Under the pieces are notes generated by a model. It worked only from the letters and a program-made list of their open reading frames with translations. It did no database searches and was not told the origin of the DNA. A program made the position numbers and the translations under genes. Shown here piece after piece: positions 20,340 through 36,800 of a DNA stretch of 64,000 bases (position 1 is the first letter of the stretch; each line of letters starts with the position of its first letter). Origin of the DNA: Massilia sp. YIM B02769 (GTDB taxonomy: Bacteria > Pseudomonadota > Gammaproteobacteria > Burkholderiales > Burkholderiaceae_D); the NCBI RefSeq assembly GCF_030411995.1, contig NZ_JASNRC010000007.1:87481-151480 (forward strand), written 5' to 3'.

Positions 20340-21842
20340 CTAGCGCGCCACTAGCCCGTTCAGCACCTTCCTGATCGCCGCCGGCAGTTCGCCCGCAGTC
20401 AAGCCAACCGGCCCGATCCCATCGGCCACCAGCGCATCCGCCGCCGCGCCATGCATCCACACGGCGCCGACGGCCGCCTCCCACGCCGGCCAGCCCTGCG
20501 CCAGCAGCGCGCCCACCACACCCGCCAGCACGTCGCCGGTGCCGCCCGTGGCCAGCCCCGGATTCCCGGTCGGATTGATCGCCAGCGCCCCATCCGGCGC
20601 CGCCAGCACGGTGCCCGAACCCTTCAGCACCACGACCGCGTTCAGGCGCTTGGCCAGCGTGCGCGCCGAACCCAGGCGATCCGCCTGCACCTCGCCCGCG
20701 GAAATCCCCAGCAGCCGTGCCGCCTCCAGCGGATGCGGCGTCACCACCGTCTCGGCCACGCGCCTGGCGACGCGCGCCTGCAGGTCGGTACTGCTCGCTA
20801 CCAGGTTCAAGCCATCGGCATCGATCACGACCGGCCCGCTCGCATCGATGCCGTGTCCGAGCACGCGCATCGCTTCCAGCGCGTCGCCCATGCCCGGCCC
20901 CAGCACCAGGGTGCGGCCTTCGATCGCGAAGTCGTGCGAGGTGCGGAACATCAGTTCCGGCTGGGCGCTGTCGTAGCCCGGCCCGACGTCGACCGTCGCC
21001 ACGAACACGCGGCCCGCGCCGGCATACAGCGCGCCGCGCCCGGCCAGCACGGCCGCGCCGAGCATGCCATGGGCGCCGCCGACGATCGCCACGTCGCCGA
21101 AGCTGCCCTTATGGGTATTCTGGCGGCGCGGCGCCAGCTGGGCCGCGAACAGCGCCGGCGCGGCGACCAGCGCGGCCGCCGGCGGAAACAGCTCGGGCGC
21201 GATCCCGAGGTCGGCCACCACCACCTGGCCCGCGTGATCGCGGCCGCAGGCCGTGTGCAGGCCCGGCTTGTCGCCGATGAAGGTGAGGGTGTGGGTGGCG
21301 TGCACGGCAACGCCGCCTTCGCCCACCGGCACGCCGGTGTCGGCATCCAGGCCGCTCGGCACGTCCAGCGCCAGCACCGGGCAGCGCACGTCGGACAGCG
21401 CCGTTACCAGTTCCGGGTAGCGGCCCACCAGGTTGCGCGCCAGGCCGATGCCGAACAGGCCGTCGACCACCAGCGCCCAGTCGCGCGTGTCCGGCGCGAC
21501 GTCGGCGAAGTTGGCGCGGCTGGCGCGTGCGCGGGCCAGGGCCTGGGCCGATTCCGGCGACGGCTGGCCGGTCGGTGCGAAATACAGCACCACCACGTCG
21601 AGGCCGGCGTCGCTCAGGTTGGCGGCGAGTTCCAGGGCGTCGCCGCCATTGTTGCCGGGGCCGGCCAGCACCAGCACCGGACGGGTGCGTGCCTCGCCCA
21701 CGAGTTGCAGCGCCAGGTCGGCCGCGGCGCGGCCTGCGCGCGTCATCAGGGTGCCGGTTTCCAGTTCCTGCATCGCCGCTTCCTCGATGGCGCGGATCTG
21801 CGTAACGCTGTACAGCTTGGCGCAGTCAATCTTGCTATTCAT
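20340..21842 (-). CDS. nnr: Bifunctional NAD(P)H-hydrate epimerase / ADP-dependent dehydratase
   Basis: 500 aa metabolite-repair enzyme that epimerises and dehydrates damaged NAD(P)HX. The N-terminal YjeF_N epimerase half contains [14 protein letters not shown]. The C-terminal carbohydrate-kinase-like dehydratase half contains [48 protein letters not shown] and [16 protein letters not shown]. The start at 21842 ([13 protein letters not shown]) is preferred because TTGAGAA lies 6-12 bases upstream; three other in-frame ATGs precede it. It is divergent from the 5-oxoprolinase gene with 95 bases between. Confidence 0.92.
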   Translation of the reverse strand: MNSKIDCAKLYSVTQIRAIEEAAMQELETGTLMTRAGRAAADLALQLVGEARTRPVLVLAGPGNNGGDALELAANLSDAGLDVVVLYFAPTGQPSPESAQALARARASRANFADVAPDTRDWALVVDGLFGIGLARNLVGRYPELVTALSDVRCPVLALDVPSGLDADTGVPVGEGGVAVHATHTLTFIGDKPGLHTACGRDHAGQVVVADLGIAPELFPPAAALVAAPALFAAQLAPRRQNTHKGSFGDVAIVGGAHGMLGAAVLAGRGALYAGAGRVFVATVDVGPGYDSAQPELMFRTSHDFAIEGRTLVLGPGMGDALEAMRVLGHGIDASGPVVIDADGLNLVASSTDLQARVARRVAETVVTPHPLEAARLLGISAGEVQADRLGSARTLAKRLNAVVVLKGSGTVLAAPDGALAINPTGNPGLATGGTGDVLAGVVGALLAQGWPAWEAAVGAVWMHGAAADALVADGIGPVGLTAGELPAAIRKVLNGLVAR

Positions 21843-21937
21843 ATCATTCTCAATCATGTCGGATGCCCGCATTGTGCCCGATCCTGGCGTTTCAGCGTCT
21901 ACAATATGCAAAATACCAACCTGCACGGAGAGACACA

Positions 21938-25552
<3,615 letters not shown>

Positions 25553-25594
25553 CGTCCGCGTCCTGGCAGCGCTGTTCCTTCGCTGCGTTCAACC

Positions 25595-25819
25595 GTACGG
25601 TGGGGGTTAAGAGCCCGGGGGGCTCTTAACCGAAGTGCCCACGCGGTTACGTGTTCATGATGCGGACACGTGCGGCGAGGTGTCGCTCGTATCGCTGAGC
25701 GTAGCCAGAACACGTTCGACAGGTGCCTGGCCTGGCTTGATGCTACCTACTGGATCTCGGCGGCCAACGCTCAAAGGACGCGCACGTAACCGCGTGCGCA
25801 CGGAGTGCCCACCGTACGG
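25595..25819. repeat. Inverted repeat pair with a nested palindrome
   Basis: The left copy begins GTACGGTGGG at 25595 and ends AGTGCCCACGCGGTTACGTG by 25654. Its centre is expanded by a second perfect palindrome, GGTTAAGAGCC (25605-25615) with GGCTCTTAACC (25621-25631). The right copy (25790-25819) is inverted: ACCGCGTGCGCACGGAGTG...CCACCGTACGG. The 25553-25844 gap holds only this element. Confidence 0.75.
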
Positions 25820-25844
25820 GAACCGTCAACGCTGAGGCGAAAGC

Positions 25845-27473
25845 TTACGACGAAATACCGTACTTGCGCCGCATCGCCATGTACTCGTCCGTGAGCGGCC
25901 CCAGCCTCGGATGCTGCGCATCGATCGCCCGGATATGCTCCAGCTGCGTGAAGCACAGCTCGCCAAGCGGGTGATCCCACCCCAGTTCGTTGATCTGCCT
26001 GAGCACCCCGCCCGCCACCGCGATCATCACCTGCAGATTCCCCGGCGCCATGCGCAGGGCCTCGAGCAGGGTCTGGACCGCGCCGCGCACGTCGCCCATG
26101 TTGCGCTTCTCGTCGGCCACGCCGAGCAGGATCTGCGCCTGGGCCTTGAGCTGCTGCCCCATCCCGTCCGCCAGGTCGCGCCGGCCGGCGTCGGCGAAGA
26201 TCTGCAGCGCGTTCTGGGTGGTCATGCCGGCAGCCGGATCGTTTACCACCGTCATCATCACTTCCTGCGCTTGCCCATCGAGGCGATGATCGAGGCAGGA
26301 CCGCACCAGGCCCACGCGCAGCGCCAGCGACAGGCCGCTGCTGGCGCGTACCGCCGTCACGGCCGTGTGCAAATCGTTGACCGCCGCCTGACGGTTGCCG
26401 GCCGCGTCGTGCACGGCCGCATGGGCGATCGCCAGGCAGGCATCGACCTCCGGGCTGGCGCGCAGCGAGCGTTCCAGGTCGCGCACCACGCCGGTCGCCT
26501 GCAGCACGTCGCCGCGCTTCACCAGGGCCTTGACCAGTTTTACATGGTCTTCGGGGTCACGAAATTCCGAATAGCGCGCCTTGGTCACCACCGCCTTGAA
26601 CGACTTCTCGGCCACGCCCGGATCACCCGCTTCCAGCGCCACTTCGCCGAGTTTGCGCAGGCGCCGCACCAGGTGCGGGGATAAGCCCACCGCTTCTTCC
26701 AGGATCTTCTGGGCCTGGGCATGGGCGCCGGCCGCTTCATGGCAGCGCGCCAGCAAATCGTAGGCGCCCATCAGCTGCGGATTGGCGGCGATCAGCGCTT
26801 GCAGGGTCTCGCGCGCCTCGTCGATGCGGCCCTGCGCGAACAGGGCGCGCGCGAGGCCGAGGCCGGCCCAGCCGAGCGGTTTGTAGGCGATGACCTTACG
26901 GTAGATTTGCTCGGCCTCGCCGTGCTCCTTCAGTTGCACGTGCAGCTCGGCGCGCAGGCGCGCGAACTCGAGGGCGTGGCGGGTGTGGGTGAGTTCGGCG
27001 GCGGCGGCCGAGCGGATCGCTTCGCGCAGGTTGTTCTGCGCCACCAGCTGCCAGGTCGGCAGGAACACGGCGCGCCGTTCCAGCGCGCGCGTGATGCGGG
27101 CGCCCAGGGTCTCGGCCGTAAACGGTTTCAGCACGTAGTCCGTGGGTGTGAGTTCGGCCGCGCTGACCACCTTGCCGTGCACCGCCTCGGACGTGAGCAT
27201 GATGAAGATGGCCCAGGGCGCGATCAGGCGGTGGTGGCGCAGGTCTTCCAGCAACTGCTGGCCATCCTGGCCGTCGCCCGCGCTGCTGCCGAGGTCGTAT
27301 TCGCAGAGGATGATGTCGTAGGCGCGGCGCGTCAATTGACGGATCGCCGTGCCGGAATTGACCGCGTATTCGACCTTGCTGATGCTCGATGCATTCAGCA
27401 TGTTTTGCAGGTTGCTGCGCATGCCCGGATTCGGGTCGATGACCAGGACCGACAGGTTGCTGTTTTCTTGCAT
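25845..27473 (-). CDS. Response regulator receiver fused to TPR-like helical repeats
   Basis: 542 aa from the ATG at 27473 (MQENSNLSVLVIDPNPGMR), which has GAAAGAGAAC upstream. The first about 130 residues are a CheY-like receiver domain with the acceptor region DIILCEYDL, the LTSEA switch threonine/serine and DYVLKPF lysine. The rest is alpha-helical, with repeated tetratricopeptide-like units (for example WAGLGLARALFAQGRIDEARETL and AYDLLARCHEAAGAHAQAQKIL). There is no DNA-binding output domain, so output is likely by protein contact. No histidine kinase is adjacent. It is divergent from purL. Confidence 0.85.
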   Translation of the reverse strand: MQENSNLSVLVIDPNPGMRSNLQNMLNASSISKVEYAVNSGTAIRQLTRRAYDIILCEYDLGSSAGDGQDGQQLLEDLRHHRLIAPWAIFIMLTSEAVHGKVVSAAELTPTDYVLKPFTAETLGARITRALERRAVFLPTWQLVAQNNLREAIRSAAAAELTHTRHALEFARLRAELHVQLKEHGEAEQIYRKVIAYKPLGWAGLGLARALFAQGRIDEARETLQALIAANPQLMGAYDLLARCHEAAGAHAQAQKILEEAVGLSPHLVRRLRKLGEVALEAGDPGVAEKSFKAVVTKARYSEFRDPEDHVKLVKALVKRGDVLQATGVVRDLERSLRASPEVDACLAIAHAAVHDAAGNRQAAVNDLHTAVTAVRASSGLSLALRVGLVRSCLDHRLDGQAQEVMMTVVNDPAAGMTTQNALQIFADAGRRDLADGMGQQLKAQAQILLGVADEKRNMGDVRGAVQTLLEALRMAPGNLQVMIAVAGGVLRQINELGWDHPLGELCFTQLEHIRAIDAQHPRLGPLTDEYMAMRRKYGISS

Positions 27474-27537
27474 GTGTTCTCTTTCGTTCCTACAAACTTG
27501 CCATCTCCAAACGCTACAATACCGGCAAGCAATGAGC

Positions 27538-27585
27538 GCGGCAACTACCGCGGCAACTACCGCGGCAACCACCGCAGCAACCACC
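27538..27585. repeat. 12-bp tandem repeat, four copies
   Basis: Four units in a row: GCGGCAACTACC twice (27538, 27550), GCGGCAACCACC (27562) and GCAGCAACCACC (27574). They lie in the divergent gap between the response regulator and purL, just upstream of the purL -10 box. Confidence 0.85.
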
Positions 27586-27622
27586 GGTCGACCACGGGGC
27601 GTGGGCAGGCTTGTCAACACTG

Positions 27623-27628
27623 TATAAT
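27623..27628 (+). promoter_or_regulatory. Perfect -10 box (TATAAT) upstream of purL
   Basis: TATAAT, 50 bases before the purL ATG, preceded by TG. I see no good -35 at 16-18 bases, so the promoter may depend on an activator or be weak. No PUR-box-like palindrome is evident nearby. Confidence 0.45.
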
Positions 27629-27678
27629 AGCGGGCTATCTTTCACCCGCAGCCACGCTGCATCAACCGACTTCCAGCC

Positions 27679-31704
<4,026 letters not shown>

Positions 31705-31728
31705 TGTCCGCTTGACGCAGGAATGAAG

Positions 31729-31754
31729 AACGCCTCCCTCGGGAGGCGTTTTTT
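31729..31754 (+). terminator. Rho-independent terminator after purL
   Basis: AACGCCTCC (31729-31737) and GGAGGCGTT (31742-31750) with a CTCG loop, followed by TTTTT. Confidence 0.93.
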
Positions 31755-31781
31755 GTCCGGCCCCGGACGTGCAGGGGCGTT

Positions 31782-31932
31782 GTAGGGTGGACTCCCGAGT
31801 CCACGCGGTAGGTAGGACGCGGGTCGAAACGTGTCGTCAGAAAGTAGGGTGGGTTCTTGAACCCACCCTACTTTCTGACCGGCCGCGCGCATGCGCAGAT
31901 GTGCACGTGGTGGGTTCGAGAACCCACCCTAC
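31782..31932. repeat. Cluster of three palindromes including a 20-bp perfect inverted repeat
   Basis: The copies are: GTAGGGTGGACTC...GAGTCCACGCGG at 31782-31808; a palindrome with 20-bp perfect arms and a 2-base centre at 31837-31878 (core AGTAGGGTGGGTTC/GAACCCACCCTACT); and GGTGGGTTCGAGAACCCACC followed by CTAC at 31909-31932. They lie between the convergent ends of purL and the parvulin operon. Confidence 0.82.
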
Positions 31933-31961
31933 AAAAAAGGCGCTTCCGTGGAAGCGCCTTT
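31933..31961 (-). terminator. Terminator of the selO-to-parvulin minus-strand operon
   Basis: On the minus strand AAAGGCGCTTCC (31961-31950) pairs with GGAAGCGCCTTT (31947-31936) around a 2-base centre and continues into a run of T (31938-31933). It lies 28 bases past the stop of the last parvulin gene. Confidence 0.88.
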
Positions 31962-31988
31962 CTCGTCCTACCTACTGACCGATCCGGA

Positions 31989-32765
31989 TTACTGGACCTT
32001 GGCCTTCTTCAGCAGACCTTCGCGGAACTCGGCCAGCTTCTTCTGCTGCAGCGATTCCGCCACCTGCTGCTTGACCTGCTCCAGCGGTGGAACCTGCACC
32101 GGACGCACGTCTTCCAGCTTGATGACGTGGTAGCCGAACTGGGTCTTCACCGGGGTGTCGGTGATCGCGCCTTTTTGCAGCGAGGTCATGGCTTTGGAGA
32201 ACTCAGGAACGAAGCCGCGTGGGTCGGCCCAGCCCAGGTCGCCGCCGTTCTGCGCGGTGCCGTCCTTGCCTTGCTTGGCCAGCTCTTCGAACTTGGCGCC
32301 GCCTTTCAGCTTGGCGATGAGGGCCTTGGCTTCGTCTTCCTTCTCGACCAGGATATGGCGGGCGTGGTATTCCTTCTCCGGCGCCTGCGCCTTGGCCTTG
32401 TCGTACTCGGCCTTGATGTCGGCATCCTTGACCGGGTTTTTCTTCAGGTAGTCGGCCTGCATGGCGTTGATGACGATGCTCTGGCGGGCGTTGTCGATCG
32501 CGGCCTTGACGTCGGCGCGGCCGCCGATGCCTTGCTTGTCGGCTTCCTGGATCAGCACTTCGCGGCCGATCAGGTCTTTCTTGATCATGTCACGCAGCTG
32601 AGGGGTGTCCGCGGCGCGGCCTTGGGCGACGATCTGCTTGACCACCTGGTCGACCTTTGCCGCCGGGATCGGCTTGCCATTCACGGTCGCGACGTTCTGT
32701 GCGAACACAGGTGCGGCAACCAGCGCGGTCATGGCGAGCAACAGGCGGGTGGGCTTCAAAATCAT
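31989..32765 (-). CDS. Periplasmic parvulin-type peptidyl-prolyl isomerase (copy B)
   Basis: 258 aa from the ATG at 32765, which has AGGATC upstream. A signal peptide (MILKPTRLLLAMTALVAAPVFA) is followed by a SurA_N-like helical segment and a PpiC domain at about residues 132-225 (YHARHILVEKEDEA, GGDLGWADPRGFVPEF, TQFGYHVIKLED). It folds periplasmic proteins. It is a tandem paralogue of the gene immediately upstream: both end KKAKVQ and share the motif order throughout. Confidence 0.92.
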   Translation of the reverse strand: MILKPTRLLLAMTALVAAPVFAQNVATVNGKPIPAAKVDQVVKQIVAQGRAADTPQLRDMIKKDLIGREVLIQEADKQGIGGRADVKAAIDNARQSIVINAMQADYLKKNPVKDADIKAEYDKAKAQAPEKEYHARHILVEKEDEAKALIAKLKGGAKFEELAKQGKDGTAQNGGDLGWADPRGFVPEFSKAMTSLQKGAITDTPVKTQFGYHVIKLEDVRPVQVPPLEQVKQQVAESLQQKKLAEFREGLLKKAKVQ

Positions 32766-32857
32766 TGTTCGGATCCTATTAAAAACGCGATAAGTCGCCC
32801 GCTGGCGACGAAACCCGGCGCGCCGCACAGCAGGGAGCGCGCCGGAGGCACAACATC

Positions 32858-33640
32858 TTACTGTACCTTGGCCTTCTTGACCATTTCATCCTGGTAGTTA
32901 GCCAGCTTGGTCTGGGTCAGGCTCTCGGCGATCTGCTGCTTGATTTCGTCCATCGCCGGAACTTTCACGGCGCGGGTGTCGTCGACCTTGATCACGTGGA
33001 AGCCGGCGCCGGTCTTCACCGGGGTCTCGGTCACGCCGCCTTTTTGCAGCTTGGTGAAGCCGGCTGCGAATTCAGGCGGGAAGGCCGATGGGCTGGCCCA
33101 GTCGAGGTCGCCGCCGCTGTTGGCCGAACCGGTGTCCTTGCTCTGCTTGGCCAGTTCTTCGAACTTGGCGCCGCCCTTGATCTTGGCGATCACGGCTTTG
33201 GCTTCGTCTTCGGTTGCCAGCAGGATGTGGCGTACGTGGTATTCCTTCTCGGCCGCCTGGGTCTTGGCGAAGCGGTCGTACTCGGCCTTGATCTCGGCAT
33301 CGGTCACCGGGTTCTTTTTGATGTAGTCGCGCGCCAGTTCGCTCACGACGATGGCCTGGCGGGCGCTGTCGAGGGCCTGCTTGACTTCCGGCTTCTTGTC
33401 GTAGCCCTGCTTGATCGCTTCCTGCATCAGGACTTCGCGCTGGATCAGGTCTTTCTTGATCGCGTCGCGCAGCTGCGGCGAATCCTGGCCCTGGCCTTGC
33501 GCCACGAACTGCTTCACGATCGCGTCCACGCGCGAGGTCGGGATGGCCTTGCCGTTGACGACGGCCAGGTTCTGGGCAAACGCGGGTGCTGCGATAACGG
33601 CGATCAGGGCTAACAGCAGTTGTGCTGGCTTAAAAGTCAT
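32858..33640 (-). CDS. Periplasmic parvulin-type peptidyl-prolyl isomerase (copy A)
   Basis: 260 aa with signal peptide MTFKPAQLLLALIAVIAAPAFA, a SurA_N-like segment, and a PpiC domain (YHVRHILLATEDEA, GGDLDWASPSAFPPEF, GAGFHVIKVDD). It lies 92 bases upstream of copy B on the same strand and about 126 bases after bolA. The two copies are similar over their whole length, so they come from a tandem duplication, but they have diverged clearly. Confidence 0.92.
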   Translation of the reverse strand: MTFKPAQLLLALIAVIAAPAFAQNLAVVNGKAIPTSRVDAIVKQFVAQGQGQDSPQLRDAIKKDLIQREVLMQEAIKQGYDKKPEVKQALDSARQAIVVSELARDYIKKNPVTDAEIKAEYDRFAKTQAAEKEYHVRHILLATEDEAKAVIAKIKGGAKFEELAKQSKDTGSANSGGDLDWASPSAFPPEFAAGFTKLQKGGVTETPVKTGAGFHVIKVDDTRAVKVPAMDEIKQQIAESLTQTKLANYQDEMVKKAKVQ

Positions 33641-33766
33641 TATGGTGTTCCTGTGGGAGGGAGTTGCTTGGACGGAATTAGAATTGTTTTGCAGAGCAGT
33701 TCAATTGTGCGACAGATTTCTTAAGCTATCCTGAACGGGCCTGGGACCCGTTCGTCGGTTCGTTCA

Positions 33767-34057
33767 TCAGTGCAGCTCGGATGGCGCGAGGGCCGTGATC
33801 GCGAGGGCGTGTATCTCGGCCTTCATCATATCGTGCACGGCATCATACACCAGTCGATGACGCATGACGAGTCTTAGTCCCTCGAAGCGCTCGGAGACGA
33901 TCCGCACGCTGTAATGGCCGCCGCCCGAGGCCGCGCCGGCGTGGCCGGCATGCAGGTGCGAGTCGTCGCCAACGGCCAGGTCGAGCGGGTTCAGGGCCTC
34001 GGTCAGGCGCGCTTCGATGCGCTCGACGCGGGTGTCGACGCGGTTATCCAGACTCAT
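33767..34057 (-). CDS. BolA family protein
   Basis: 96 aa. It has the BolA/IbaG fold with a characteristic internal glycine-rich loop (HAGAASGGGHYSVRIVSERFEGL) and helix MRHRLVYDAVHDMM. BolA proteins work with monothiol glutaredoxins in Fe-S and redox physiology. It starts at 34057, overlapping the yciB stop as ATGA. The yciB-bolA-parvulin order is common in betaproteobacteria. Confidence 0.92.
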   Translation of the reverse strand: MSLDNRVDTRVERIEARLTEALNPLDLAVGDDSHLHAGHAGAASGGGHYSVRIVSERFEGLRLVMRHRLVYDAVHDMMKAEIHALAITALAPSELH

Positions 34058-34686
34058 GCTTCCTCCTGCGGTACGTGTTTTACGAGCATCATCGCCTGTC
34101 CGACACTGAACAGGAAGAAGATGGCGGTCATGCCGAAGACCTTGAAGTTGACCCAGGCACCGGTATCGTTCTTGAAGACCACGAAGGCCATCACCAGGTT
34201 CAGCGCGCCCAGGAAGAACAGGAAGCCCATCCACTGGTAGCCGACGCGCGGCCAGATTGCTTCCGGCAGGGGCAGGGCTTCGTGCATCACCTTGCGCATC
34301 AGATTGTTCTTCAGGAAGACCTGGCTGACGAACAGGGCCGCCGCGAAGATCCAGTACAGCATGGTCGGCTTCCACTTGATAAAGGTCTCGTCGTGGAAAT
34401 AGATGGTCGCGCCGCCGAACACGACGATCACGAAGAAGGACACCCAGAGCATGGTGTCGACCTTGCGCCGGCGTACCAGCAAATACCCCACCTGGAGCAC
34501 GGTGGCGATGATGCCGACCACGGTGGCGAGCATGATCGGCGCCTGGCTGGCGATGATTTTGCCGCCCGAGACCAGGCCGCCAAGCCAGGTCTCGGCGAGG
34601 GCGACCGCGGCCGCCTCGTTGCCGGTGCCATATTTATAGACCGCGAAGAAGAGTATCAGCGGAAAGAAGTCGAACAAAAATTTCAT
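34054..34686 (-). CDS. yciB: Inner-membrane septation protein A (YciB/IspZ)
   Basis: 210 aa polytopic inner-membrane protein with about five or six hydrophobic helices. It starts MKFLFDFFPLILFFAVYK, the standard IspZ N terminus, and carries the conserved DETFIKWKPT and LNLVMAFVVF segments. The family affects envelope and septum synthesis. Compared with E. coli it is about 30 residues longer, with extra sequence near residues 25-45. Its stop overlaps bolA. Confidence 0.93.
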   Translation of the reverse strand: MKFLFDFFPLILFFAVYKYGTGNEAAAVALAETWLGGLVSGGKIIASQAPIMLATVVGIIATVLQVGYLLVRRRKVDTMLWVSFFVIVVFGGATIYFHDETFIKWKPTMLYWIFAAALFVSQVFLKNNLMRKVMHEALPLPEAIWPRVGYQWMGFLFFLGALNLVMAFVVFKNDTGAWVNFKVFGMTAIFFLFSVGQAMMLVKHVPQEEA

Positions 34687-34722
34687 GGGGCTCCAGGTGG
34701 TGCTTGGGTAGCGGATGCGTGC

Positions 34723-35118
34723 TTACAGCGGCTTGAAGCTGAGCGCGGCCGAGTTGATGCAATAGCGCAGGCCGGTCGGCGGCGGGCCGTCCGGGAACAC
34801 GTGGCCGAGGTGGGCGTCGCAGACGGCGCAAATGATCTCGGTGCGCACCATGCCGTGGGTGCGGTCGACCTTTTCGATCACGTTGTCCGGGTCGAGCGCC
34901 TTGAAATAGCTGGGCCAGCCGCAGCCGGATTCGAACTTGGCGTCGGACTCGAACAGCGGGGTGTTGCAGCAGACGCAGGTGTAGATGCCGTGCTCGTGGT
35001 GGTCCCAGAACTTGCCCGTGAAGGCGCGTTCAGTGGCGGCGTGGCGCGTTACCTGGTATTCGATCGGGTCGAGCTGGGCACGCCATTCGGCGTCGGTCTT
35101 GGTCACTTTATCGGTCAT
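34723..35118 (-). CDS. msrB: Peptide-methionine (R)-S-oxide reductase MsrB
   Basis: 131 aa single-domain enzyme that reduces methionine-R-sulfoxide in proteins. Zinc ligands are two CxxC pairs (CVCC near residue 50 and CAVC near 98). The substrate loop is SGCGWPSYF and the catalytic Cys is in [11 protein letters not shown] near the C terminus. It lies 21 bases after selO and 36 before yciB, so it is in the same operon. Confidence 0.95.
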   Translation of the reverse strand: MTDKVTKTDAEWRAQLDPIEYQVTRHAATERAFTGKFWDHHEHGIYTCVCCNTPLFESDAKFESGCGWPSYFKALDPDNVIEKVDRTHGMVRTEIICAVCDAHLGHVFPDGPPPTGLRYCINSAALSFKPL

Positions 35119-35139
35119 GTCGGTCTTTCTTGTTAAAAC

Positions 35140-36603
35140 TCAGGAGGAACAGCTGACTTCGAGATGCGCGGCCCAGTCCGGCGGCAGCGCGGCATAGGCC
35201 TCGTGTTCGGGTTGTTCGTCGAAGGGCTGTTCGAGGATGGCCAGCAGCTTCGTCACTTCGCTGAAATCGCCATTCTGTGCCCGTTCGATCGCCTGCTGGG
35301 CCAGATAGTTTCGCAGGATGTACTTCGGGTTGACGCGGTTCATGGCGGAGCGGCGCGCGGCGTCGACGCTGCCCTCGGCGCGCAGGCGCTCGCGGTAGCG
35401 CCCGGCCCAGCCGTCGAAGGCGGCGCGGTCGATGAACAGGTCGCGCACGGCTTCCTCGCTGCCTGCTTCGTCGATTTTCATGTCGGCCAGGCGCCGGAAC
35501 AGCTGGGTGAAGTCGACGTGGCTGGCCTGCATGATGGTGAACAGGCCGTCGATCAGGGCGCGGTCGCCGTCGCGCGTGTCAATCAGGCCGAGCTTGGCGT
35601 GCAGCAGCACGTCGAGCTGCTGTTCGAACGCCGGCATGTAGACATCGAGCGCTTCCTGGGCCGCTTCCACGGTGTCGATCAGCGGCAGCAGGGCATTCCC
35701 CAGCGCATAGCAGTTCCAGTGGCCGATCGCCACCTGGTTGGCGTAGGAATAGCGTCCGCCCTGGTCGGTGTGGTTGCAGATGTGATTGACGTCGAAGGCT
35801 TCCATGAAGCCGAACGGGCCGTAGTCCAGGGTCAGGCCGAGGATCGACATGTTGTCGGTGTTCATCACGCCATGCATGAAGCCGACCGCCTGCCAATGGG
35901 CGATCATGCGCGCGGTGCGGCGCGTGACTTCCGCCAGCAGGGCGGCATACGGGTTGGCCGCCGCGCGCAGCTCCGGGTAGAAGGTGTCGATCACGTAGTC
36001 GGCCAGGGTGCGCAGTTCTTCCGGCTTGTCGCGGTAGTGCCAGTGTTCGAAGGAACCGAAACGCACGAAGGACGGCGCCATGCGCGTGACCACCGCCGCG
36101 GTTTCCAGCGACTCGCGCATCACGCGCTGCTGGGAGCCGGTGACGACCAGGGCGCGCGTGGTCGGGATGCCGAGCGCGGCCATCGCTTCCGAGCACAGGA
36201 ATTCGCGGATCGACGAGCGCAGCACGGCGCGGCCGTCGCCCATGCGCGAGTAGGGCGTCTTGCCGGCGCCTTTCATCTGCAGCTCCATCCGACCTTCCGG
36301 ACCGGGCAGGTCGCCGAGCAGGATGGCGCGGCCGTCGCCGAGCTGGCCGGCCCAGACGCCGAACTGGTGGCCGGAGTACACGGCCGCCAGCGGCTGGGCG
36401 CCCTCGGGCACCGCGTTGCCGGTGAAGGCGGCGACGAAGTCTTCCTGCGCCAGGGTCGCCGCGTCGAGGCCGACCAGGGCCGCGGCACGGCTGCTTGCCG
36501 CGACGAAATACGGCGCGGGCATCGGCGTCGGCATCAGCCGCGTGTAGAACGCGGGCGGCAGGGCGGCAAAGCCGTTGCCGAAGGGGAGATCGTTGGGTGT
36601 AAT
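35140..36603 (-). CDS. selO: Protein adenylyltransferase SelO (YdiU), probable ATT start
   Basis: Pseudokinase-fold enzyme that AMPylates proteins. Key residues are in [13 protein letters not shown] and [20 protein letters not shown], and it ends VSCSS, with Cys where animal SelO has selenocysteine. The first ATG is at 36534 (464 aa), but the frame upstream still encodes the conserved [16 protein letters not shown]. No ATG, GTG or TTG occurs between there and the in-frame TAG near 36650. An ATT at 36603 has GGAA about six bases upstream and would give 487 aa, the family length, so I place the start there. Either this is a rare ATT start or a start-codon mutation. It heads the operon with msrB. 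Confidence 0.85.
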   Translation of the reverse strand: MTPNDLPFGNGFAALPPAFYTRLMPTPMPAPYFVAASSRAAALVGLDAATLAQEDFVAAFTGNAVPEGAQPLAAVYSGHQFGVWAGQLGDGRAILLGDLPGPEGRMELQMKGAGKTPYSRMGDGRAVLRSSIREFLCSEAMAALGIPTTRALVVTGSQQRVMRESLETAAVVTRMAPSFVRFGSFEHWHYRDKPEELRTLADYVIDTFYPELRAAANPYAALLAEVTRRTARMIAHWQAVGFMHGVMNTDNMSILGLTLDYGPFGFMEAFDVNHICNHTDQGGRYSYANQVAIGHWNCYALGNALLPLIDTVEAAQEALDVYMPAFEQQLDVLLHAKLGLIDTRDGDRALIDGLFTIMQASHVDFTQLFRRLADMKIDEAGSEEAVRDLFIDRAAFDGWAGRYRERLRAEGSVDAARRSAMNRVNPKYILRNYLAQQAIERAQNGDFSEVTKLLAILEQPFDEQPEHEAYAALPPDWAAHLEVSCSS

Positions 36604-36713
36604 GGCGGTTCCAGTATAAAGCGTGTTCAGGACGACATCGGAATTCTACCGTACCGGGCAGATTCTATTCGCGCACGCCGCTCCGGCAAGCGTGCTTACA
36701 TCCGATAACACTT

Positions 36714-36742
36714 GGCGCTGTCACCGTTAACTATGGATGAGC
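36714..36742. repeat. Left terminal inverted repeat of the IS element
   Basis: 29 bases beginning GGCGCTGTCACCGTT and ending TATGGATGAGC. It matches the right end in 27 of 29 positions; the two differences are AA here against CG there. The 8 bases outside (36706-36713) read TAACACTT. Confidence 0.95.
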
Positions 36743-36800
36743 GATGAACTGTTGAGTTCATTCGTGGTCCAACCCGTCTCGCCATCGACACGGGTCGACC

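Noticed and set aside
31857..32897. Plus-strand open frame starting in a repeat and running opposite the parvulin gene
   Set aside because: Its start lies in the palindrome cluster and the rest is antisense to a clear parvulin gene.
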